A stretch of 64,000 bases of DNA from NCBI GenBank assembly GCA_030704615.1, contig CM060732.1, positions 12,524,001 to 12,588,000 of the forward strand. The letters run 5' to 3'. This document shows positions 48,952 through 60,589 of this stretch, piece by piece. The position numbers were made by a program, and so were the translations under genes. How positions within the stretch are numbered: position 1 is the first letter of the stretch; every line of letters starts with the position of its first letter. Below the pieces are notes generated by a model. The model saw only the letters and a list, made by a program, of their open reading frames with translations, ran no database searches and was not told the DNA's origin. The DNA is from Takakia lepidozioides. Lineage: Eukaryota > Streptophyta > Takakiopsida > Takakiales > Takakiaceae.

Positions 48952-50307
48952 ATGAGCAAGCAGGCCCCGGAGGAGGCCTCTGCAATTGTCAACTTTCCCG
49001 CAAACAGGCCCCAGAGTGCAGCTCCAGTTGAGGATGCTCCAGCTGCTCAGCCACTACCGGCACCTACAGACATGTCTCCGGAGGATTTCAAAAGTGCACA
49101 AACAGCGGATAAAATGTTGGAGGAGACACACAGTAGCATTGGCAGAGTTCTGGGCAGCAGGGTTTCCAGTTGGACTCTTCGAATCCCACTTTGTCGCATG
49201 GTCTCCCTTCCCATCGTCAGGCAGGCCCTTCCCGGAGATGTGGATAAGCTCAAGTTCGCATTTCGAGAAGGGTACCGTCTGGGATCGTCAGCGTTTTACG
49301 TTTCCATTGAGAATGAGGCCGGCGAAACTCTTGGACGTGGACCCACTGCCGATGAATTGTCAACGTGGGATACCCACTGGCACACTCGCAACAACGAATT
49401 CGAGGCGACGCTGAAGGGGTGATCCAGACTTCGGCCATATGTCGGGAGTAAAATGTTCTTTGTGTGGGACGGGAATCCGACTTCTTGCTTGTGGGAGTAC
49501 ATCAAGCAGAACCATGCCAAGCACATTGGCTGGCATTACATGGTGGAGTGTGTCATCCTCAAGGTGAAGGCGGCAGACTCCCTCCCTCCTCCCTGCTCAA
49601 GAATGCCATGGCGGACCTCAACTCGTAAGATATTCATACCCTCCCTAGCACGTTCGAAATGCGGTGCCGCATTTCGGTTTCCATTTGGTTTGTTTCCGTG
49701 CTCCGTGTACTGAACTGGAGAGTGTGCCTTGCAGGGTCACTGAGAATGCGTACGTGCATACCCCCATGGCACATATGCTATACAGGGTGAGGAAAACTGG
49801 TTCACTGATCCGCAGAGGTTTTGCGGAAATGCTGGAGCCCCCCCGCTCATTCAGAAAGCCGTTGCAAAAACAGACCGGACATGGTATCGTCTCACTATGG
49901 ATGGAATGGTGGAGGTGATCGACGCAGTAGTCGTCCTCCATTCCCTCTGCTCATCCTTCCCCAATTTCCAGTAATCTTCCACATGATCGAATGTAACGCT
50001 TCTGCATGATTTTGTTGGCAGTCAAACATCAAGCTGGATTTGGCCCATGCCAAACGCTTCTTCATGGAAAGTGAGGGGCAGGTGAAAACGTTGCAAGTCA
50101 TTGACTGAGCACTTGAAGGAAGCCGGTGTCAAGTCCAGAACAAATACAAGTCAAAGCTTGTGAAGCTGGTGGCAATTGCAGATCCGGCACTTGGAAAGGA
50201 CTTCATCCCCGAGATTGCAAAACCCTAATTCTCGGCCATGCAAGCCGACCATGCAATTGGAGAAACTGCAATCACCTCTCAACGGCATGTGTTGAGGCGA
50301 AAGAGAG
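48952..50307 (+). pseudogene. Decayed gene with a ParB/sulfiredoxin-like domain
   Basis: ATG 48952, then an Ala/Pro-rich leader, then MVSLPIVRQALPGDVDKLKF, AFREGYRLGSSAFYVS, and after an in-frame TGA (49420) KMFFVWDGN, where relatives would be expected to have a basic pair after DGN. Order and spacing resemble the ParB/Srx fold, in which DGxxR closes the nucleotide-binding site. Introns at 49625-49734 and 49927-50021 join in frame to VTENAYVHTPMAHMLY, KTDRTWYRLTMDGMVEVIDA and NIKLDLAHAKRFF, then VQNKYKSKLVKLVAIADPAL up to a donor at 50308. Further breaks: a frameshift near 49590, one near 49840, TGA near 50106 and TAA near 50227. ParB-like proteins bind palindromic DNA, which is notable beside the palindrome array. 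The domain call is by eye. Confidence 0.45.
49655..49676. repeat. Array-type palindrome inside an intron of the ParB-like gene
   Basis: Arms CGAAATGCGG / CCGCATTTCG with TG in the centre. It lies in the intron 49625-49734, so it is free of coding constraint. Confidence 0.9.
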
Positions 50308-50812
50308 GTGAGGTTTCATCAATGCACTGAATTTCCTTCCTTATCCTAGCAATAGCCAACTTCTTCCAGCTCCTGACTTGATCGGAATGGCAGACACGGT
50401 GCTACGGTGGCTGTCGATCTGGAATGCATCCGAGAGCATAAGGACAATTGGTCTTCGTTTCTCACACCTCGAATTTTCCGACCCTACACCCAGTGGATGT
50501 GTGGCTCAACAACCGCATGACTTGATGGTTCCAGGTATTCAAGGTACTTCCCAAAGTTCCCTTCGGTACTACTTCCCCAGATTTGCTTTTCTGACATGAA
50601 TTCCCCTGAACTTGCTACGTTAACAATTCCATTTGGGATCGCAGGTAATTCGAATGTGAAGGAGCAGTAGTAATGCAACACAAATTCGTTCCGGCTTTGT
50701 AACGTCAAATGGGATGGAACATAGACATTTGGCAAGACGACGTGACACGTTGTCAGATGTGCGTCAAAGACAACCTTTTGCCAGAAGAGCTACAACGGCA
50801 AGGAGCTTGGAT

Positions 50813-50908
50813 TTACACACTCAGGAGGGGCGGGGAAAGCTGTCAAAAATGCGAATTGTTTTACACACTCAGGAGGGGCGGGGAAAGCTGTCAAAAATGC
50901 GAATTGTT
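50813..50908. repeat. 48-bp tandem duplication
   Basis: ttacacactcaggaggggcg starts at 50813 and again at 50861; a third start (tttacag) follows at 50909. The unit is 16 codons, so a frame through it would be kept. Confidence 0.9.
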
Positions 50909-51294
50909 TTACAGTGAAGACGGACTGCCTTGCAGTATATGAAATACGTGCTCCTTCAGACAGGGCCCTGGCTCAAGAGCCCCCGTTCTCATGGCTTGGA
51001 CGTGGCGGGCCCAAGCTGTGTCTACAACACCTCGAGATGCAAAAACAATGGCATCCCCGCCATCTCGTTGATGCCCCTGGTACCTGGATATGTCTGGCGG
51101 TATTGGTTGACGAGTCTGAGAAAGATCTGCACCCTTGGCAGAAGAGAGAGAAAGGAAAGACGTGTCTCTGCTGGGCCCAAGTCGGCAAAAGAATCTGCTG
51201 CTCTGGAAGAATCCAGAAAGGCAGCTGAGATGGCACAAAAGACGGTGGATGCAGCGTGCAGGCCCAACAGAAGGGGTCGAAGAAGAGGACTCGC

Positions 51295-51508
51295 CGAAGA
51301 GGCGAAAAGGGCTCCCGAAAAGCAGTAGTCCAGTGTGTAATGAGAGTTTCTTGCGGCTTGGGAATAAGGAACGGGCAGCCAAGTTGGCCATACATGAAGA
51401 ACGAAGAGGCGAAAAGGGCTCCCGAAAAGCAGTAGTCCAGTGTGTAATGAGAGTTTCTTGCGGCTTGGGAATAAGGAACGGGCAGCCAAGTTGGCCATAC
51501 ATGAAGAA
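51295..51508. repeat. 107-bp tandem duplication
   Basis: cgaagaggcgaaaagggctc begins at 51295 and again at 51402, and the copies are almost identical. 107 is not a multiple of three, so the duplication shifts any frame; a recent event in dead sequence. Confidence 0.9.
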
Positions 51509-53350
51509 CCATGGAAGGTCTGAAGGGCAGAAGCACTGAAGAGGGCGACTGCCCGAAGAGCCTTCGACACCCCAGGATCTCAGAATATGGTCTCGTCTTG
51601 TAGAGGGGTGTGCCAGCAGACAAGGGGCATAAGAGGGGCGGAAATGCCACGCAGTGGTCTTGCGATATGATCATCGGTGGATATTCCGGACGCGAGAGCC
51701 TGTGGAAGGACTGCAAGCTTTGCCATCTTGGAACAGGTACTCGGAGGACTTTTGGAAAGAAAGGATTCGGGCTTGCCCGCATGGTGTTGGACGACAGAGG
51801 CTTGTGGTTGTCCTGGCGAGCAGAGGAAAAAACACTCAGACAGGAGGAATTGCGAAGTGGACCCGCAGAGCGCCGCCCGGATTCTGAAAGAAGAAGTGGA
51901 CGTGCATCAACACACTGGGCCTTCGCGTCGGAAGCGGAAGGAAGGTGATTACGACACTGGCACTCGTCCATTCATTGCCTTGGGTGTTTTCAAAAGCGGT
52001 GCCCCGCATTCGGTTTCTAATCAGTCCCCCCTGTGTATGCCAGACGAAGCAGTTCGATGCATAATGCTTTGTGAAGGAGAACGTCCACCTTTGCTTTCCG
52101 GAAGGAGGAGAGGAAAGGTTGAACCGAACTGCGACCCCTCAATTACGACGTCTGTTCAACAACATATCCCAAGAACGAATTGTCCATCATAGCCTCACTT
52201 CAACGGAACCCCTGCGCGTACTCACGGACTAGGAGCCTGCCTTCATTCAGACAATTATGGAGACCATGCACAGACGTGGAGGGCACAGTGCTCGACATCA
52301 TAACTGTGGGACAGGTATGGTAGAATCTTGATCTATGCTGTTCATGCAAATTCTCGTAGGATGTAGTTCGAACATCTGAAGCGCCATGTGGTAATGTGTG
52401 GATGGATTGAACAGGTGCTCAATGTGGCGCGGGCGTGGTGAGTTTCCGACCGACACTCTTTGCCTACGAGGAGCGATTAATCCGTGATGGGGATCCCATC
52501 TGGAAGGGCCTCCTTGCACGGAATGTTAAGGCTCCCAACAGAGTGGAAGTCTCCTCGGATTTCGTCGGAGTCGAGGAAGACCCAGTGGAACATTGATGCG
52601 GAGGAGAACCCGGAATACGAGTGAGTGCAAAATTGTAAGTTTGCAAAAGCCTTCTGGGTCATTTTTGTCAAACGAATTTCCCGAATGGTGGATTCTCAGT
52701 AGTCTCGTTGATGATTGTCATGTGCAGGATTTGCAGGATGGGGGTCGGGTCGAAACATGTAGGGCACACTTCCTGCCAGAAGAATGTCCCGTTCTTTGCG
52801 ATGGCGACTTCATGACGAGCCCGGTGAGGGACTCTCCCTTCCTAGTTAGGACAGCTAAACTCGCAAATACAGCGATTAGAAGAAGTGAGAATCCCAGTAA
52901 AAGTTAGCGAGCAGATTTTGGAGAGAGGCTAGCGGAGGACAGAAGGATAAGGAAAGAGTTGAGCCCAGCAGCCAGACAGGTAGACGGCTACGAAAGTACA
53001 TATGTGATTCAGCGGATGAGAGCGACGCAGACGGGAGGAAGACGACCGAACGGAGTGTTGGGGATGAGATGCGACAGTTCCGCAAGGGGAAGATGGATTT
53101 TCGAAAAGCCTGGCCAACGAGCGAGTCCGCTAGAAGATGAGAAAGGCACTGAGGGGGTGGAGGCGGAGCCGAGGACAGTCTAGATGAGGATTCGATGATT
53201 TTACAAGATATAATAGAATTTTAATGAAGTCTCTGTAAATGTAAATTCTCTTCCAGAGTATATAAAGGAAATCTCCCCGACATTCGTGAACCCCTCTCCC
53301 AAGTGTGCATTCCAGCCACACAATCGCCCAAACCACGACGCTCCAAAATC

Positions 53351-54120
53351 AGAAATGGGGCACCGCATTTCCAAAATTTTGGCAACTCTAAAAACCTCTT
53401 TGGAAATGCAGGGGCACGCATTTCCTAAAACAGGGGAGGGACTAAATTTTCCATTTCAATGTGGCCATAGTAAAAAGATAATCGGCCGCCGATTGGAAAT
53501 GCGGTGCCGCATTTCCAAAATTTCCTTTGTCCACACGCCAGTTTTGGCCTCTCCCGATCATTGCATGGATGCCACCACGCTACAGAGGTCGAACAGGGAG
53601 GTCGCAAAAGGAGGTCGAGATGGCGGATTTGGAAAAATGCACCGGCCCATGCCCGCATTCATTTGGGATGGTCGTTGTTCGAACTGCAGGCCCATCAGCA
53701 AAAATGGCCAACCGCATTCCATTGTCAAAAAAAAGTCGATGACGGACATGGTAATGCGTCGCCGATTTCCAGAACGGACATCGCAATTTGTCCATTTGCA
53801 GACCCTCTCACGGAAAAAATGCGGTAACGCATTCCATCGCAGCTAGTCGGAAATGGGTGCACTTTCGAAATGTTGGACGGAAATGCGGCACCGCATTCCC
53901 TTGTCCAAAAAGAAGGTTTCTCTGCCAAGCTGGAAAAAGCGAAATGCCGTCACCGCATTTGCAATGCCAACCTCGTTGTCTGTCCAATTTATAGACCCGG
54001 TTGGGTATTTCGTAGCTTTACCTGACGACTGAAATGATGCACCGCATCCATTGTCAGAACACTGAAATGCGGTTACTATACATTCCATGTCGACAGGAAA
54101 TGCGAGCCACCGCATTCCAA
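53351..54120. repeat. Second, looser cluster of the same palindromes
   Basis: Sites centred at about 53361, 53412, 53505 (a 26-bp site with arms TTGGAAATGCGG at 53493-53518), 53760, 53825, 53889, 53950, 54040, 54074 and 54105. Spacing is about 60-65 bp in the right half and not regular. Many sites have damage in one arm. It looks like an older or relaxed version of the main array. Confidence 0.75.
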
Positions 54121-56459
54121 TGTCCGACATTGGCGTTACTCTGGTATATCCTGACACATGACTCTCACTACCGGTTTACTCTGGTATATTCATCCGGACA
54201 GACACAATTGTAGAAATGAAGACATCAAATTGTAAACAGCGCGCCAAATTCCGACAGTTATTCAACAGAATAGCCGAAACACAATCCATACAGAAGTGAG
54301 GTACGATGGGTTTATTGATCGGACACGAGGTCTCACATTTACCACTGCAGACAAAACTAAGCCCTTCCTCCTTCACATGGGCTTCACCAAGTACGACGGA
54401 CTTCGATACCCCTCAAAACAGCTCATCACTGTTCGCGGCACCTCGAGGTAAAATGCCAATTTCGGTCGTTCTGCTGCTGCCTTGCTGGAGCCGACGACAA
54501 TGTCATGTCGATCAATGATACCACCAGTCATACATTGACAAGGTCACGGTGTGCATACATGTGCCCGTGCCGATTCGTCTCGCAACTCAGCCGAATGTTC
54601 CATACACTGGAAGAGCCGGAGTGATCTGCACGCTATATAGTGTTTCCCTGCATGGTGCGTACCTATCTGGTCCACTGAGCAGCAGTTCCAGCCGCCAAAG
54701 CGAGGCCGTGCGTGATCTGTCCGGATCCCTCCTTCCAGCTTGGTATATAAGGGTCAACAATTTTCAGGACCCAACGGACCAAATTGACCCCCGCAAATCA
54801 CCTCGCTCAAAGCGTAAGAGCCCTCCAGATACTTTCCCATTGCGCGCAAACTCTTGCTTATTCCAGCAGCGTCTGGAACCAGAGAGCCCACAATGATGTC
54901 TCCTGTTCCTGGTTTGAACATATCATAATCGTGGCCATGGATAAGGGCAGTCCGCTGGTTTCGGCGGCACGGCATCCTTGAAAAAGAGGTAGCGGAGTAC
55001 GCTCAATGACATCAGCTCCCGGATGGCGGAGGAACAGCGCGGTGGCTGGAAAAGTTCAAGCTAACGTTGCAATTCCTCACAACACTCCAGGCACATTTTA
55101 ATTTCCCCCCCTACAGGATCCTGGACCGATGAAGATTGGCTGCTGCATGAATGTAGCCGTTTCAGTTTCCAGTTTCCTACCCTGCCATGCAAACTTGGCA
55201 GTCACTGCCAGGTTGGCCGATAGCCACTGGACACGACGACGTCCATCCCCTCTTCGATGTAAATGCGGCGCCAAATTTCCCATCCGGGGATGGACTTCGG
55301 TGGCAGATCTCAAACTATAACTTGTTGATGAGAAAGATGTATGGGTTCATCCACCGCTAGCGTGATGAACACGTTCCACCTCCGTCGTGTGGTACGTTGG
55401 ACCCCAGATGCTCCATTATTGGCGGCCGGACTGCTCTTCTTCCCCTCCATTTCATTTTCCAAATCTAAGGGCTTCGTAGCTTGTCCGCAAGGTCATCAGC
55501 ATCCAAGTCGTCCTCAAGGGTCCTCTCTTGCAGGATGCGTGCTTCCGGAACCGGGACGACTGCCCATTTGGAGCATCGATTATGCAATGTATTCGGCCAC
55601 ATCGGGAGACATTGTTATCTGTACACAATTACAGAGAAGATACTGGTTCGATTGTGGAAACATTGGTGGCTTTTGAGTATATCTAGGCCACTACGCTTCG
55701 AGCGGGGTGACATCTTGGTCTGAGGGAGTCCGTGGCTCCTGCGCATCCTCGATTCCGATTTCCCAGCTACGGACGGTCACCCATGCAGAAGAAGGCGCAC
55801 TGCTATGCTGTTGCGGTGGAACTGCTGCCACTGGACGTGGGTGGACTCCATCGGAGAGACCTATCTCCTGAAGGAGTGCGCTCCTCTTCTCCATTGTATG
55901 GGGACATTCGCATTGGTGTGGACGACGAAAACGTGAAGATTTCATATTCGATGGTGGTATGATTGAAGGGCAGGACATTGTGGTGAACATCACTAGGGGC
56001 GATACAACGGCTACAATCGATTTTACCTGGAGGAGCCCCATGACTCATGAGCTAGTTCTGAGAGCAGTCGAAGTCCCATTGACAACGTGACTTGTATTCA
56101 GTAGGCACAGGGCTAAAGATTTGATTGCACAATCAGCACAGTAGACGTGCTTCAAATGCAATTCATGTGGATCAATAAAAACCTCATTGTGCCCTGTTTT
56201 TATTCTATTCTGTGTCCATCGTTCCGAGAATGCGTCATTGCTCATTTCGTTTGGGATTGGGAGTGTGGGTGGATTTTGCAAGTGGCTGGTAGGCTGAAAT
56301 GGGCCCCCATTGTACAGAGCAGTACCACCCTACCATTCGCGAAACATTGCCTTTCAATATATAATTCTAAATAACATTGCCGAACCTCCTTCATCGGGAG
56401 GTCCTTCTCCCCCTATGACCGTGGCACCCTAAACCCTATTCCCGCGGACACTCATTTCC
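54121..56459. other. Right interior of the large element
   Basis: No named protein. At 55258-55280 lies one degenerate array-type site (AAATGCGGCGCC with a damaged right arm). Plus-strand pieces near 55780-56090 look mildly coding-like (GDIRIGVDDENVKISYS, then MIEGQDIVVNITRGDTTAT in another frame) and may be the remains of a third gene. The words accctaaaccctat near 56428 are a short telomere-like match of no clear meaning. Confidence 0.35.
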
Positions 56460-56545
56460 GGAAAATAGTGCTGCTCATGTTTTTTTCCACACTTACGACT
56501 CTGCTCATGGCTCATGCTGCTCATGGCTCATGGCTCATGAAATAG
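56460..56545 (-). repeat. Right terminal inverted repeat with GCTCATG heptamers
   Basis: Inverse of the left end: about six GCTCATG words ending GCTCATGAAATAG at 56533-56545. Confidence 0.75.
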
Positions 56546-56579
56546 CAGCCCCCTTCTTTTGCATTCCTTCAAATAGTTG

Positions 56580-59035
56580 CACGACCTCCCTATGACAACC
56601 ATGTTGTGCATATCATGCGATCATCACATTCCACGACACCACATCTCGTTCAGCCATATTGTTGAACACTCCCTTTGCATCCTCCATGCACCCACATTTG
56701 GGATACATGTCCACCAGGGTAGTGTTCAGGATCACATCTGGTACAATTCCAGCTCTGACGATGTCGCCATGCACCTCTTCGCCCTTTCCCAGGGCTGCCA
56801 GGCTTGCACACGCACTGCAAACGCACACAAACAAGATGTGGTCGGGCTTCACCCCGTCGCACATCATTTGCTCATAGGTCTCCAAAGCCTCCATCCCACG
56901 TCCCTGTTGTGCATACCCTGCAAGCATCGCACTCCACGACACCACATCTCGTTCAGCCATAGTGTTGAACACTCCCTTTGCATCCTAGATGCACCCACAT
57001 TTTGCAAACATGTCTACCAGGGTCTTGTTCAGGATGACATCTGGTACAATTCCAGCTCTGAAGATGTCGCCATGCACCTCTTTCCCTTTTTCCAGAGCTG
57101 CCAAGGCAGTGTTCAGATTGACATTTGGTACAATTCTAGCTTTGATGATATCCCCATGCACCTCTTTGCCCTTCTCCAGGGCTGCCAGGCTTGCACAAGC
57201 ATTGCAAATGCACACAAACATGATGTGTTTCCCCCATCATTTGCTCATAGGTCTCCAAAGCCTCCATCCCACGTCCCTGTTGTGCATACCCTGCAAGCAT
57301 CGCACTCCACGACACCACATCTCGTCCAGCCATACTGTCAAACACTCCCTTTGCATCCTAGATGCACCCACATTTTGCAAACATGTCCACCACGGTATTC
57401 TTCATAATGACATCTGGTACAATTCCAGCTCTGAAGATGTCGCCATGGACCTCTTTCCCCTTTTCCAGAGCTGCCAGGGCAATGTTCAGATTGACATTTG
57501 GTACAATTCCAACTTTGATGATATCCCCATGCACCTCTTTGCCCTTCTCCAGGGCTGCCAGGCTTGCACAAGCATTGCAAATGCACACAAACATGATGTG
57601 CTTCCCCCATCATTCGCTCATAGGTCTCCAAAGTCTCCATCCCACATCCCTGTTGTGCATACCCTGCAAGCATGGCACTCCACGACACCACATCTCGTTC
57701 ACCCATGATGTCGAAAACTCCCTTTACATCCTAGATGCACCCACATTTTGCAAACATGTCCACCAGGGTATTGTTCAGAATGACATCATGTACAATTCCA
57801 GCTCTTAAGATGTCCCCATGGACCTCTTTCGCTTTTTCCAGAGCTGCCAGGGTAGTGTTCAGATTGACATTTGGTACAATTTCAGCTTTGATGATATCCC
57901 CATGCACCTCTTTGCCCTTCTCCAGGGCTGCCAGGCTTGCACAAGCATTGCAAATGCACACAAACATGATGTGCTTCCCCCATCATTCGCTCATAGGTCT
58001 CCAAAGCCTCCATCCCACGTCCCTGTTGTGCATACCTTGCAAGCATCGCACTCCACGACACCACATCTGGTTCAGCCATACTGTCGAACACTCCCTTTGC
58101 ATCTTAGATGCACCCACATTTTGCAAACATGTCTACCAGGGTATTGTTCAGAATGACAAGTGCTACAATTCCAGCTTTGAAGATGTCGCCATGGACCTCT
58201 TTCCCCTTTTCCAGAGCTGCCAGGGCAGTGTTTAGAATGACATTTGGTACAATTCCAGCTTTGACGATATCCCCATGCACCTCTTTGCCCTTCTCTAGGG
58301 CTGCTAGGCTTGCACGAGGCCACATCCTGTTCAGCCATAGTGTGGAACACTCCCTTTGCATCCTAGATGCACCCACATTTTGCAAACATGTCCACTAGGC
58401 TATTGTTCAGAATGACATCTGGTACAATTCCACCTCTGAAGATGTCGCCATGGACCTCTTTCCCCATTTCCAGAGCTGCCAGGGCAGTGTTTAGAATGAC
58501 ATTTGGTACAATTTCAGCTTTGACGATATCCCCATGCACCTCTTTGCCCTTCTCTAGGGCTGCCAGGCTTGCACGACGCCACATCCTGTTCAGCCATAGT
58601 GTTGAACACTCCCTTTGCATCCTAGATGCACCCACATTTTGCAAACAAGTCCACTAGGCTATTGTTCAGAATGACATCTGGTACGATACCAGCTCTGAAG
58701 ATGTCGCCATGCACCTCTTCCCCCTTTTCCAGAGCTGCCAGGGCAGTGTTTAGAATGACATTTGGTACAATTTCAGCTTTGACGATATCCCCATGCACCT
58801 CTTTGCCCTTCTCTAGGGCTGCCAGGCTTGCACGACGCCACATCCTGTTCAGCCATAGTGTTGAACACTCCCTTTGCATCCTAGATGCACCCACATTTTG
58901 CAAACAAGTCCACTAGGCTATTGTTCAGAATGACATCTGGTACGATACCAGCTCTGAAGATGTCGCCATGCACCTCTTCCCCCTTTTCCAGAGCTGCCAA
59001 GGCAGTGATTAGAATGACATTTAGTAGATTTGTGA
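56580..59035 (-). pseudogene. PPR gene N-terminal region, amplified into a dead tandem array
   Basis: Minus strand. The left-most unit (56972-56613) still reads as PPR motifs: ERDVVSWSAMLAGYAQQG, GVKPDHILFVCVCSACASLA, EEVHGDIVRAGIVPDVILNT, TLVDMYPKCGCMEDAKGVF, then ERDVVSWNVMIA and, past a TGA, YAQHGCHREVVQLFEGMQKK at the element border. To the right the phrase cactcccttt starts at 56970, 57343, 57716, 58089 (373-bp steps) and then 58348, 58607, 58866 (259-bp steps). Neither step is a multiple of three, and most units carry TAG where the left unit has GAG (C-I-stop-D-A-K-G-V). PPR proteins act in organelle RNA processing; this one cannot be translated as a whole. It is probably the other half of the DYW gene at 40491-41206. 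Confidence 0.75.
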
Positions 59036-59639
59036 AGGGGAAGATGAATGTTGGGCAGAGTTCCGCACCAGTCATCGAATCAGCAGACACCTTTCGGTTT
59101 CCAAATATACTACATGTCCCCGAGCCCCCCTAGATCCAATTGCTTGCCGGTTTACGCGGAAGCTTGCGCACGGGTGTTATCCGAACAAACACTGTATTCG
59201 CATCTCCATGAAGGTCGTGGAAAAAAAAAACGTCGTGCTGTTGTATTCATAGATGATATTGCTGTAAACTCTGGAAGTGGTTCCTCTGAAACCTCCAATA
59301 TTTCTTTAGGTTCAAGTACCGAGGCTCAATACATTGTGTTTTGGTTTTGCTTCCATCTCCAAACTGTTTTTCAAGTTCTTTGCGCGTTCCCGTAAGTACA
59401 GTTAGGGATTGCCTAGGATAGGTCTTCGGATTGCGGAATTGAAAAATGTTTGTGTGTTGGAATGAATGTACTGCTTTGCACAAAAAAAATGTTTGCTTTT
59501 AATATTCAGTTCTCTAGTGGGCGATCTCCTCATTCCAAAGTCATGACCTCAATCATAATTCATCCGCAAACCTGCCGGTGACTTCCTACATGAACTTGCT
59601 CTATCTACTGTACCAGATGTGATAAAAGAATTATATACC
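59036..59639 (+). other. Possible coding stretch of unknown nature
   Basis: A plus-strand frame from 59048 to 59395 (115 codons) contains RSNCLPVYAEACARVLSE and KKKRRAVVFIDDIAV. No family recognised; it may be chance. Confidence 0.2.
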
Positions 59640-59840
59640 AACAGTCAGTAGCTCAGATGGTTAAGTGCACTAAGTGCCACCTAGATGATTCTGGGGTCAA
59701 ATCTTGCTTCTGACGGGTGTGGTATGGTTCCTGGGCGGTGTCCCACTCATTCCCCTCCATGGTGCATAAATGAAAGAGGTTATTTTCTTCTCTCACTACT
59801 AAGGGGCCTGATTTGTGAGCTGTCCATCCCAGGTATTTTT
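59640..59840 (+). mobile_element. tRNA-derived SINE-like element
   Basis: A-box-like TAGCTCAGATGG at 59648 and B-box-like GGGGTCAAATCTT about 45 bp on are at tRNA spacing, followed by an unrelated body that ends in a T-rich tract at 59826. A folded tRNA is not evident, so a SINE is more likely than a tRNA gene. Confidence 0.5.
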
Positions 59841-60589
59841 TTTTAAATTTTTTTTAAAAACAAAATAAAAATAAAAATATGTGGGGAGCCATGAGAGCAT
59901 CTGGTCAATCATCAGATGCAGTGATTGTTCAGCCAATTGTTCTAGGATTTCTCAGAGCTAATGAAAATATTTTCCTAGAGCTTTATGCCTTGAAACATGC
60001 ATTTGGAGATTTGGTATTTGGAGTTTGTTTGAGATTTTAGGCATTTTTTTTATAAAGTTTCTGGAATTTCGGCAGTTTTTCCTAAATTTTCACATAATTA
60101 TTAGGCAGATTCATTTCTAATTATTTAGTGTCGGATCAGCCTTCCCACTACGGTAGTGTGGATTTTTCTATGTTATAAGTGTTTGCGTTTGTAATTTGTA
60201 ACCAACAGTTAGTACTGACTCATTGACGTATTTACGAAAACAATAGTCCAGAAATAAGTAATGCGAATGTATAATTACCCTCGGTATAAAGGGTTATGGT
60301 TATTTTAGAGGAGAGATATTCTAGTGTAAATATTAATTATTCAGTAAACAACAACAAATTAATTTCAATTAACCAACTTTATTATTTCTTTTCTTTTTGA
60401 ATAATTTTATGTATATGTTCAAAAGATAGAGACACTGATTTATTTAGTTTTTACTAGTACCCATTAATTTAGGTGAGTCAAGAATATATAATTAATTAGA
60501 TCATTATGAGGAAAAGATCAGCCCAACAAACAATATTACTATAACCAAAATAAAAGAAGAGAATCAAAAACTAACTATAGAAAAGCAGT

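Larger units (their letters stand above)
50308..53350 (+). other. Interior of the large element, weakly coding-like
   Basis: An acceptor-like tag at 50347-50349 and several plus-strand pieces suggest the ParB-like gene continues with many breaks. Examples are GMADTVLRWLSIWNASES near 50390 and SCDMIIGGYSGRESLW near 51660. I cannot assign a domain with any confidence. Two tandem duplications inside are listed separately. Confidence 0.3.
41207..56545. mobile_element. About 15.3-kb MULE-like element with palindrome arrays and divergent genes
   Basis: Bounded by inverted CTATTTCATGAGC at 41207-41219 and 56533-56545, each followed inward by tandem CATGAGC heptamers. Inside are a transposase reading left (45682-42075), a 53-bp-period palindrome array (46098-47690), a ParB-like gene reading right (from about 48952), a second looser palindrome cluster (53351-54120), and single palindromes at 41802, 49655 and 55258. 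Flanks are PPR sequence on the same strand. No exact target duplication is visible; the PPR sequence at the two borders overlaps loosely instead. The boundary call is inference from the inverted repeats and the flanks. Confidence 0.6.

Noticed and set aside
50909-51971. Long minus-strand ORFs (up to 332 codons)
   Set aside because: GC-rich shadow frames over tandem duplications, with repeated peptides and no recognisable domain.
41198-56554. 9-bp target duplication expected for a MULE
   Set aside because: The 9 bp outside each end (gaggttta-like versus gcagccccc) do not match; only a loose PPR-derived similarity exists at the borders.
56577-57407. Plus-strand ORFs through the PPR array
   Set aside because: They are antisense shadows of the minus-strand PPR motifs and carry no family signature.
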